Origin: Gammaproteobacteria bacterium
GTDB lineage: Bacteria > Pseudomonadota > Gammaproteobacteria > Steroidobacterales > Steroidobacteraceae
DNA length: 5,134 nucleotides
Direction: 5' to 3'
Assembly (NCBI GenBank): GCA_028293775.1
Contig: JAQGOD010000487.1
Span: 1 to 5,134, forward strand
Shown: piece after piece, positions 1 to 5,134 of the stretch
Numbering within the stretch: the stretch's first letter is position 1
Layout of the letters: each line of letters starts with the position of its first letter
Program-made: the position numbers and the translations under genes
The notes under the pieces: generated by a model
The model's database searches: none
Seen by the model: the letters and a program-made list of their open reading frames with translations, nothing else
Told to the model about the DNA's origin: nothing

Positions 1-556
1 TGCGGATCTGTCGGAACAGATTTCGACGGCGGGCAAGGAGGCTTCGGGCACGGGCAATATGAAGTTTTCAATGAACGGCGCGCTGACCATTGGGACCATG
101 GACGGAGCGAACATCGAGATACGCGAGGAAGTCGGCGGCGACAACTTTTTCTTGTTCGGCTTGAGTACGCCCGAAGTCTATGCGCTGAAAGCGCGGGGGT
201 ATCGGCCGCTGGATTACTACAATGGCAATCAGGGCCTGCGTGATGTGATCGATCTTATTCGCAGCGGCTTCTTCTCGCGGGGCGATCAAGAATTATTCAG
301 GCCATTGATCGATGGCCTGCTCCATCAGGATCCATACATGCTGTTGGCGGACTTTCAATCGTATATCGACTGTCAGAATAAGGTTTCGGAAGCCTACCGA
401 GACACTGACCGTTGGACGAGAATGTCGATCCTGAACACCGCGCGCAGCGGCAAGTTTTCATCCGACCGCACGATCCGAGAATATTGCGAGGGAGTGTGGC
501 ACGCCAATCCCGTGCCGATTCGATTGCTCACGCATGCGCAAGCAGAAACCGCATAG
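1..556 (+). CDS. glgP: glycogen/starch/maltodextrin phosphorylase, C-terminal part (5' end outside window)
   Basis: The frame is open from base 2, so the gene enters from the left edge and only about the last 184 residues are here; full-length family members are roughly 800-840 residues. The enzyme cleaves alpha-1,4-glucan ends with phosphate to release glucose 1-phosphate in the cytoplasm. The visible start carries the cofactor signature of GT35 phosphorylases: [14 protein letters not shown], where the last lysine (bases 62-64) is the residue that binds pyridoxal phosphate, followed by [13 protein letters not shown]. The later LFGL, DYYNG and [21 protein letters not shown] segments also match the family, and the end (EYCEGVW, then a short tail) is the usual length, so the 3' end looks intact. 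The stop is TAG at 554-556. Its last 29 bases overlap the convergent asd gene. Whether the substrate is glycogen or maltodextrin cannot be told from this part. Confidence 0.95.
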   Translation, partial: ADLSEQISTAGKEASGTGNMKFSMNGALTIGTMDGANIEIREEVGGDNFFLFGLSTPEVYALKARGYRPLDYYNGNQGLRDVIDLIRSGFFSRGDQELFRPLIDGLLHQDPYMLLADFQSYIDCQNKVSEAYRDTDRWTRMSILNTARSGKFSSDRTIREYCEGVWHANPVPIRLLTHAQAETA

Positions 557-1643
557 TGCGCCGCAGCGGTTCGGCCGCACCCCAAAGCAATTGATCGCCA
601 ACCGTGAAGGCGGATAGGAATTCTCCTCCCATGGAAAGCTTGCGCAGCCGTCCTATGGGAATTTCCAACTTGCCGCTCACGGCGGCGGGAGATAACGCTC
701 GAATGCTCGCGTCCTTGTTGTTGGGCACAATTCGTACCCATTCATTGCCTTCTGCAATCAAGCGCTCTACCTCGCCCAAGGGCAAATCCTGCGCCAACTT
801 GATGGTCAGGGCCTGAGAATGACAGCGCATGGCGCTCACCCTGACACAAATACCTTCTATGGGAACGGGACGCTCTTCGAACCCGAGAATTTTATTGGCC
901 TCGGCACCCGCCTTCCACTCCTCTCGACTCTGGCCATTGCCTAAATCTTTGTCGATCCAGGGAATAAGGCTTGCCGCGAGGGGCACGCCGAAATGCTCGG
1001 TAGGCAATTTGTCGTTCGACAACGCCGCACTGACAGCCTTGTCGATCTCAAGAATCTTGGAGGCAGGATTCTTCAGAAGCGCTGCCGCCGCGCCGTGCAC
1101 GACCCCCATCTGTTCGAGCATTTCACGCATGTTTTGCGCTCCGGCGCCCGAGGCTGACTGATAAGTCATTGCCGTAATCCACTCGACGTGTCCGCCGCGC
1201 AGCAGGCCCGCGACCGCCATGAGCATGAGCGAGACGGTGCAATTGCCGCCGATGAAATCCTTGATGCCGCGCTGCCGTGCCGCTTGCATTACGGGCAAAT
1301 TGACCGGATCGAGCACGATCACGGCATTTTTTTCCATGCGCAATGTCGATGCCGCATCGATCCAATAGCCCTTCCAGCCTGCGGCTCGCAAGCGTGCATG
1401 AACGGCCTGAGTGTAGTCACCGCCTTGGGCGCTGATAAGCATGGGCAATCTGGACAGGGCCGCGATGTCGTAGGCGTCCCGCACCGTTGTCGCGGATGCA
1501 CCCACGAGGGGTCCCGGCGCACCGGCCTGAGAGGTGCTGAAGAATGTCGGGTTGATGAGTTCGAAGTCATTCTCCTCCCGCATCCGATCGAGGAGCACCG
1601 AACCCACCATCCCGCGCCAACCTATGATGCCCACGTCTTGCAT
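528..1643 (-). CDS. asd: aspartate-semialdehyde dehydrogenase
   Basis: Catalyses NADPH-dependent reduction of L-aspartyl-4-phosphate to L-aspartate 4-semialdehyde, the branch point to lysine/diaminopimelate, threonine and methionine. The 371-residue product is close to the 367 residues of E. coli Asd and reads through without breaks. The N-terminal nucleotide-binding loop is [14 protein letters not shown]. The catalytic cysteine lies in [11 protein letters not shown] and is residue 135 from this start, the same number as in E. coli. [14 protein letters not shown] follows. REEWK and [13 protein letters not shown] supply the conserved Glu, Arg and His, and the C-terminus is [22 protein letters not shown] chose ATG at 1643 because MQDVGIIGW aligns end to end with the E. 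coli start MKNVGFIGW. A TTG at 1649 in the same frame would add two residues and is better spaced from a GAGAG ribosome-binding site. The gene follows lysC-lysA by two bases, so translation is probably coupled. The stop end overlaps glgP. Confidence 0.96.
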   Translation of the reverse strand: MQDVGIIGWRGMVGSVLLDRMREENDFELINPTFFSTSQAGAPGPLVGASATTVRDAYDIAALSRLPMLISAQGGDYTQAVHARLRAAGWKGYWIDAASTLRMEKNAVIVLDPVNLPVMQAARQRGIKDFIGGNCTVSLMLMAVAGLLRGGHVEWITAMTYQSASGAGAQNMREMLEQMGVVHGAAAALLKNPASKILEIDKAVSAALSNDKLPTEHFGVPLAASLIPWIDKDLGNGQSREEWKAGAEANKILGFEERPVPIEGICVRVSAMRCHSQALTIKLAQDLPLGEVERLIAEGNEWVRIVPNNKDASIRALSPAAVSGKLEIPIGRLRKLSMGGEFLSAFTVGDQLLWGAAEPLRRTMRFLLAHA

Positions 1644-1645
1644 GA

Positions 1646-4249
1646 TCAAATCATAAACTCTCGCGCCGGAGGGCGCCGGTTATAATTCGACGACATGGCG
1701 AATCCATAGGCCCCGCAGTTGGCAATGAGAATTACGTCGCCTTCCTGCGTGCTGGGAAGCCAACGATCCGATCCGAGCTGATCCGCACTCTCGCAAATCG
1801 GACCCACGACATTTACGCGATGACTCATCGGTTCCGCGAGGCGAGTGAGATTACGGATATCGTGGTGTGCACCGTAAAGAGCCGGGCGAATCAACGAATT
1901 CATGCCCGTTGCGACACCGACATAGCGCACATCTCCCTTGCCCTTGAGTTGCGTGACGACGGCGACCAACACACCCGCCTTGGCCACCAGAAATCGGCCT
2001 GGCTCCATCCAAAATTCGATGTGCGGGTAAGTCTTCGCAAGCCCCGCTACGCCGGCATCGAGTGCGTCCAGATCGATCTCGCTATGCCCCGATTGATCAG
2101 GAACGCCCATGCCGCCGCCCAAATCCACGACCCTCACATCCGGGAATCGCTGGGCTAATCCGCCGAGCAGCGCGCCGGTTTCTGTCCAATTGGCCACATC
2201 GAAAATGCCGCTGCCGCTATGCGCATGCAGGCCGGTTACCCGCACACTCGCAGCCTTCGTTAGCGCAACCAACTCGTCGATTTCAGCGATCGGAATGCCG
2301 AACTTCGTGTGCACGCCTGCGGTCCGCACGTGACTATGGTGGCCTCGGCCGAACCCGGGATCGATTCGCAGGAATATTTCTCTGCCGCGAAATACCTCGG
2401 GCCACATCTTCAGGGGGTAGAGATTGTCCAGCGTTACGCGCACGCCCTTGGCGAAACCAAATTCATACTCGGCTCGCGGTGCAAAATTGGGCGTAAACAG
2501 GACGCGTTCGGGCTCCAGCGCCGGCACCGAGGCGAACGCATGCTCGAGCTCGCCGCGGGAGACGCACTCCAATGCCAGTCCCGCGCCGTACACCTTTCGC
2601 AAGATCTCCGCATGCCAGTTCGCCTTCATCGCGTAGGCCCATCGCTTGACCGACTTGATGCGCAGCACCGCCGCCAACGTGGCGTCGATAGTCTGCGAGT
2701 CGTAGACGAAGGCGGCTGATTCACGCGCTGCGATCTCGAGCAGTGTGCTGCGCTTCTGCGGTTCTTCCCACCAATTGATCGGGCGCGCACCCGTGTCTTT
2801 CTCGGAGAACAATTGCGCCCAGGTGGGCCCCAGCACCCGATCCGAGCCGATGCTCTGGATGAGCCGTTCGTGCAGCTGCTGCACCAAGCGATCCCCTTGG
2901 GATTCGTCGATAACGAAAGTGAAGTTCAAATCGTTCGCGGCCTGCGTGACCAAATAAATCTTGTGGTCCTGAAACAATTCAAACGCGGAGCCCATCTCAT
3001 GCAATATGCCGCGGATATTCTGTCCCAGGAGACTCAACGAGGCGCAAGGCCCCAATATTTCTACCCGGCACAAGGCACCCAAGCCGGTCGTCAGAGAGCT
3101 TAAGGTCGCGGCGTCCAAAGTATTGGCACTCGGGTCCAACGATACCGTGACGTTGGTTTCCGATGTCGACACAAGATCAACCGACAATCCGTGCTGCTTG
3201 AAGACCTGGAAGGCATCGGCAAGGAAGCCGACCTGGTGCCACATCCCCGGGCTCTCCATCGACACCAAGGTAATTCCCTTCCTTATTGCGATGGCTTTGA
3301 CTTGCGCGGCGCTGTCGGGGACGTCGGCCGATACCACGGTGCCTTCCAGACCCGGGGCCTGCGTTGCATACACATGCAGTGGAATTCTGTACTGGCGCAC
3401 CGGCAAAATGCAGCGGGGATGCAGAACTTTCGCGCCGTTACTGGCAATTTCCTGCGCTTCATCGTAGTGCAGCCGGCGCAGCAGCCGCGCCGTGGGCACG
3501 GCACGCGGGTTGGCGCTGAACAGGCCGGGTACATCGGTCCAAATCTCCAGGCGCGCCGCATTGAGCTTGGCTGCAAAGTACGCAGCGGAAGTATCGGATC
3601 CGCCGCGCCCGAGCAGTACGGTGTCGCCGGCGGCATTCGCCGCGATGAAGCCTTGCGTCAGCACGACTCGATCGAGGGAAGTCCAGGTGGACTGCAAGCT
3701 CAAGTCGGGAGCGAAATCGCAAGTCGCCGACAGAAGACTGGCCGTGTGCGTCGCATTTTGCCGCTCATCCGCACGCAACACCTGGCGAGCATCCACCCAC
3801 GAGGCGGCAATGCCCTGTGCGTTCAAGAACTCGACGCCTAAGGTCGTGGCCAGTAATTCGCCCATGGCCATGATGCGCGCCCGCACGGCATCGCCGATTG
3901 CGCGGCTTTCCGCGACTTGGCCGGCCAGCACGCGCAGCTCACGCGCGAAACTTTCGAATTGCGGATTGGGCGATACGCCCAAACTTAAGGCAAGGCCGCG
4001 GTGCGCCGATTCGATCTGTTGCAAAACCGGCTCGTGACGTCCGGCCATGGCCGCCAACAAAAGCGACTCGAGCCGGTCGGTGATGCCGGAGAGCGCCGAA
4101 TGGACTACAAGGACTCGAAAGCCTGCGCTGATACGGGCGCCAAGCACCTGCGCAATGTTGTGCCAGTTGGCTACGGTGGACACACTGGTGCCGCCGAATT
4201 TGAGCACAAGCCAAGCGTGAGCTTGGTCTAGCTGAGAAGGAGAAGACAT
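1646..4249 (-). CDS. lysAC: bifunctional aspartate kinase / diaminopimelate decarboxylase fusion
   Basis: One unbroken 867-codon frame joins the first and last enzymes of lysine synthesis. Residues about 12-300 are an aspartokinase: LVLKFGGTSVS at 14-24, LLGRGGSDTSAAYFA at 212-226, WTDVPGLFSANPR at 237-249 and NGAKVLHP at 271-278. Residues about 318-465 form two ACT-type regulatory domains, including the STSETNVTVSLD segment (361-372) and LGQNIRGILHEMGSAF (408-423); in related kinases these bind the feedback inhibitor, here presumably lysine. A linker near 466-495 leads to a fold-type III PLP decarboxylase. Its landmarks are YAMKAN with the expected PLP lysine K542, HSGSG 677-681, GGGMG 711-715, EPGR 749-752, CESAD 819-823 with the inter-subunit catalytic Cys, and GAYG around Y848. 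All key residues of both halves are present, so both activities are likely. Only one ATG fits the start, with a weak upstream ribosome-binding site. asd follows directly. The same domain order is known in Xanthomonadaceae, so the fusion is not an assembly artefact. Confidence 0.96.
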   Translation of the reverse strand: MSSPSQLDQAHAWLVLKFGGTSVSTVANWHNIAQVLGARISAGFRVLVVHSALSGITDRLESLLLAAMAGRHEPVLQQIESAHRGLALSLGVSPNPQFESFARELRVLAGQVAESRAIGDAVRARIMAMGELLATTLGVEFLNAQGIAASWVDARQVLRADERQNATHTASLLSATCDFAPDLSLQSTWTSLDRVVLTQGFIAANAAGDTVLLGRGGSDTSAAYFAAKLNAARLEIWTDVPGLFSANPRAVPTARLLRRLHYDEAQEIASNGAKVLHPRCILPVRQYRIPLHVYATQAPGLEGTVVSADVPDSAAQVKAIAIRKGITLVSMESPGMWHQVGFLADAFQVFKQHGLSVDLVSTSETNVTVSLDPSANTLDAATLSSLTTGLGALCRVEILGPCASLSLLGQNIRGILHEMGSAFELFQDHKIYLVTQAANDLNFTFVIDESQGDRLVQQLHERLIQSIGSDRVLGPTWAQLFSEKDTGARPINWWEEPQKRSTLLEIAARESAAFVYDSQTIDATLAAVLRIKSVKRWAYAMKANWHAEILRKVYGAGLALECVSRGELEHAFASVPALEPERVLFTPNFAPRAEYEFGFAKGVRVTLDNLYPLKMWPEVFRGREIFLRIDPGFGRGHHSHVRTAGVHTKFGIPIAEIDELVALTKAASVRVTGLHAHSGSGIFDVANWTETGALLGGLAQRFPDVRVVDLGGGMGVPDQSGHSEIDLDALDAGVAGLAKTYPHIEFWMEPGRFLVAKAGVLVAVVTQLKGKGDVRYVGVATGMNSLIRPALYGAHHDIRNLTRLAEPMSHRVNVVGPICESADQLGSDRWLPSTQEGDVILIANCGAYGFAMSSNYNRRPPAREFMI
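1658..1662 (-). promoter_or_regulatory. candidate ribosome-binding site for asd, inside the end of lysC-lysA
   Basis: GAGAG (minus strand) lies within the last codons of lysC-lysA. It is 8 bases from the TTG at 1649-1647 and 14 bases from the ATG at 1643-1641. The TTG overlaps the lysC-lysA TGA as TTGA, similar to the common ATGA coupling overlap. Spacing favours TTG, while homology to other Asd N-termini favours ATG, so this site leaves the start unresolved. Confidence 0.35.
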
Positions 4250-4272
4250 GTGATTTGAAGTCCCGCGAGACC

Positions 4273-4288
4273 CAACGCTTAGGCGTCG
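4273..4288 (-). other. small stem-loop between the acidic-protein gene and lysC-lysA
   Basis: In the minus-strand RNA, CGACGC, loop CTAA, GCGUUG form a 6-bp stem that includes one G-U pair. The plus-strand RNA would have an A-C mismatch there, so the full stem exists only in the transcript of the downstream gene. It ends about 23 bases before the lysC-lysA start. No U-run follows, so it is not an intrinsic terminator. It could be a processing or stability element, or chance. Confidence 0.25.
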
Positions 4289-4298
4289 GAGTGAAACG

Positions 4299-4327
4299 AT
4301 TATCTAAATGCCAAACCTAATCGTCCT
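4299..4327 (-). promoter_or_regulatory. weak candidate secondary promoter for lysC-lysA
   Basis: GATAAT (4304-4299, one mismatch to TATAAT) lies 17 bases downstream of AGGACG (4327-4322), which keeps only the central GAC of a -35 box. It overlaps the end of the preceding small gene and would give a leader of about 40 bases before lysC-lysA. The poor -35 box makes it a weak call; it would allow some kinase/decarboxylase expression independent of the upstream promoter. Confidence 0.22.
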
Positions 4328-4535
4328 CGAATATTTCGCGCAGTTCCTTTTCCAGCTGCCGCTCGGCCAGCACGTCTTCTACCCTGCTCCATGCAGCCTT
4401 ACCGCGTTTGCCCGCGGCCACCGCTTTAGGGCGGCGTTCGGTGCGCTCGATGAGGGGATCGAAATCGTGCGCTTCTTCGGCTTCGCCGAGAAACTCATCG
4501 TCGATATCGAAATGTTCGTCTTCGCGTTCGCTCAT
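4317..4535 (-). CDS. small acidic hypothetical protein, possibly PA3496-like
   Basis: Encodes 72 residues. Residues 1-33 are strongly acidic (MSEREDEHFDIDDEFLGEAE and onward). A short basic, alanine-rich stretch follows at about 34-48 (RRPKAVAAGKRGKAA). The C-terminal 24 residues look like one charged helix, WSRVEDVLAERQLEKELREI, ending in acidic residues. There is no signal peptide, membrane segment or cysteine. The acidic head, basic middle and 'R(I/V)EDxLxERxLxxxL' tail resemble, from memory, the small gammaproteobacterial PA3496 family, annotated only as putative envelope-integrity proteins; this link is tentative. It starts with ATG; the nearest ribosome-binding-like sequence is AGGGG about 13 bases upstream, which is rather far. 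A good promoter lies 60-90 bases upstream. It is 67 bases from lysC-lysA on the same strand with no terminator between, so it is probably the first gene of that transcript. The function is unknown. Confidence 0.7.
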   Translation of the reverse strand: MSEREDEHFDIDDEFLGEAEEAHDFDPLIERTERRPKAVAAGKRGKAAWSRVEDVLAERQLEKELREIFEDD

Positions 4536-4594
4536 TTTTGGAGAAAAGCCCCTGAAATCAATGGGATCGATCAGCTCAGTTTGTGAAGCTGCGC

Positions 4595-4622
4595 ACTATA
4601 TCCGATTCTGCCCGCCATTCAA
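4595..4622 (-). promoter_or_regulatory. sigma70-type promoter for the acidic-protein / lysC-lysA / asd transcript
   Basis: The -35 box TTGAAT (4622-4617; four of six consensus bases) and -10 box TATAGT (4600-4595; five of six) are separated by 16 bases. This is the best promoter match I found in the spacers of the window. Transcription would start near 4588, giving a leader of about 50 bases before the ATG at 4535. No further promoter of this quality is visible before asd, so it probably drives all three genes. No recognisable operator, T-box or lysine riboswitch fits in the short leader. Confidence 0.45.
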
Positions 4623-4714
4623 CTAGGGCGGTAAAAATCAGCTCTGTTTATAAGATACCGCAGCAATGCGGTTGGTTCCGCAGTCATGCGCGGACCTTTA
4701 ACCACGTCATTCAT
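4619..4714 (-). CDS. possible 31-codon small ORF following leuA
   Basis: ATG at 4714 opens a 31-residue frame beginning MNDVVKGPRMTAEP and ending NRADFYRPS, closed by TGA at 4619-4621. GGGGG (4726-4722) lies 7 bases upstream as a plausible ribosome-binding site. A second in-frame ATG at 4687 has its own AAGG with a 7-base gap. The frame starts 18 bases after the leuA stop, compatible with co-transcription with leuA, and ends inside the -35 box of the next promoter. The peptide has a mildly amphipathic middle (TALLRYLINRA). I do not recognise it. At this length a chance ORF is quite possible; the start signals are the only positive evidence. Confidence 0.25.
   Translation of the reverse strand: MNDVVKGPRMTAEPTALLRYLINRADFYRPS
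4657..4672 (-). terminator. weak candidate terminator hairpin downstream of leuA
   Basis: ACCGCA, loop TTGC, TGCGGT form a perfect 6-bp stem about 60 bases after the leuA stop, followed by the T-rich but interrupted ATCTTAT. The stem is short and the U-tract poor, so termination would be inefficient at best. It is the only terminator-like structure between leuA and the promoter at 4595-4622. It lies within the possible small ORF, and its left arm can alternatively pair with an upstream segment. Confidence 0.25.
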
Positions 4715-4732
4715 CGGGTTACCCCCAAAACC

Positions 4733-5134
4733 TCAAGTTCCCGTGCGAACACGTACCTCTCTCAAGGGGAGGGCGCCCTGCGCAATGCTGCGATTAATGG
4801 CCGACAAAAGCGCAAGCAGCGACGCCGTAATGATATTTGGGTGCATCCCGGCGCCAAACAAGGTTCGACGCGAACGCGTGGTGATCTCAATATAAGAGAC
4901 CGCTTTGGCGGCGCTCCCTTTGCCCCGCGAGTGTTCCTCATAAGAAAGCACATCGAAGGGCAATTCGGCGGCTTTCACCATGGCATCGATCGGCCCCGAT
5001 CCCTGGCCGAACCACGTTTCCAGCAGTCCCGCATTCTCGACTTGCACACTCAGCCGCTCGGTATCTGCGCCGTCCGTGGAGGCGGCGAGCTGGTGCGAAC
5101 GGTAGATATAGGGGGCCCGGGAAGCCAAGTATTC
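4733..5134 (-). CDS. leuA: 2-isopropylmalate synthase, C-terminal regulatory part (5' end outside window)
   Basis: The frame is open through the right edge, leaving the last 133 residues, which begin EYLASRAPYIYRSHQLAAST; the TIM-barrel catalytic domain is outside the window. The full enzyme condenses acetyl-CoA with 2-oxoisovalerate, the first committed step of leucine synthesis. What is visible is the C-terminal LeuA allosteric/dimerisation domain: TERLSVQVENAG, then GQGSGPIDAMVKAAE, SYEEHSRGKGSAAKAVSYIE, and GMHPNIITASLLALLSAINR. These match the longer LeuA type (about 550-570 residues) rather than the E. coli-type tail. The domain normally binds leucine for feedback inhibition. Citramalate and homocitrate synthases share parts of this fold, but the GSGPIDA and NIITASLxAxxSAxNR pattern fits isopropylmalate synthase best. 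The stop is TGA at 4733-4735. No strong terminator follows. Confidence 0.9.
   Translation of the reverse strand, partial: EYLASRAPYIYRSHQLAASTDGADTERLSVQVENAGLLETWFGQGSGPIDAMVKAAELPFDVLSYEEHSRGKGSAAKAVSYIEITTRSRRTLFGAGMHPNIITASLLALLSAINRSIAQGALPLREVRVRTGT

Noticed and set aside
566..590. GCGG-TTCGG-CCGC hairpin near the glgP stop as a glgP terminator
   Set aside because: The stem is only 4 bp, has no following T-run on the plus strand, and lies within the asd coding sequence, so ordinary coding composition explains it.
1188..1685. 165-codon plus-strand frame opposite asd
   Set aside because: The opposite strand encodes the intact Asd catalytic core, including the GGNCTVS cysteine motif. The plus-strand translation is rich in Arg, His and Ala, has no recognisable domain and looks like a shadow frame.
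3191..4037. Long plus-strand open frames (for example 216 codons at 3191-3841 and 181 codons at 3492-4037) opposite lysC-lysA
   Set aside because: They are antisense to a well-supported enzyme whose motifs run through the region. They show no family motifs and are expected from GC-rich codon use on the other strand.
1646..4249. The lysC-lysA fusion as an assembly error or missed frameshift
   Set aside because: The frame is continuous with a reasonable linker at about residues 466-495, both halves are complete, and the same domain order is known in Xanthomonadaceae.
4250..4316. Possible lysine riboswitch upstream of lysC-lysA
   Set aside because: The spacer is only 67 bases, much shorter than a lysine riboswitch aptamer (about 170 bases), and holds only one 6-bp stem without a U-tract. 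The leader upstream of the acidic-protein gene is also too short.
1..5134. Insertion sequence, phage, CRISPR, toxin-antitoxin or other mobile/defence system
   Set aside because: All long frames are accounted for by housekeeping metabolic genes. I saw no terminal inverted repeats, regularly spaced repeats, transposase or integrase motifs, or tRNA-like sequence.

Overview
The window looks like core chromosomal DNA from a GC-rich gammaproteobacterium, most likely near the Xanthomonadales, Nevskiales or Steroidobacterales. The main reason is a single 867-residue aspartokinase/diaminopimelate decarboxylase fusion, an architecture I know mainly from Xanthomonas and Xylella relatives. It sits directly before a proteobacterial-type aspartate-semialdehyde dehydrogenase. 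The taxon is an inference from family knowledge, not from a search.

Layout, left to right: the 3' end of a glycogen phosphorylase gene (+ strand, 1-556) converges on asd (- strand, 528-1643), and the two overlap by 29 bp at their stop codons. asd lies just downstream of the fused lysC-lysA gene (- strand, 1646-4249), with two bases between the lysC-lysA stop and the asd ATG, or an overlap if an upstream TTG is the start. Upstream of the fusion, also on the - strand, is a small gene for an acidic 72-residue protein (4317-4535). It is preceded by a good sigma70-type promoter (4595-4622). Beyond that is about 110 bp holding a possible 31-codon ORF and a set of mutually exclusive hairpins. The window ends in the 3' part of a 2-isopropylmalate synthase gene (leuA, - strand, 4733-5134 and continuing).

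The lysC-lysA/asd pair encodes steps 1 and 2 of the aspartate pathway plus the final decarboxylation to lysine. The small acidic-protein gene probably shares their transcript. leuA is a neighbouring branched-chain amino acid gene on the same strand; glgP is unrelated carbon-storage metabolism.

I see no mobile element, CRISPR array, tRNA, rRNA, phage gene or obvious recently transferred segment. The most unusual features are the known but taxonomically restricted kinase/decarboxylase fusion, the tight overlaps at both ends of asd, and the leuA-to-small-gene spacer with its possible sORF and competing stem-loops. I found no convincing evidence of an undescribed multi-gene system.
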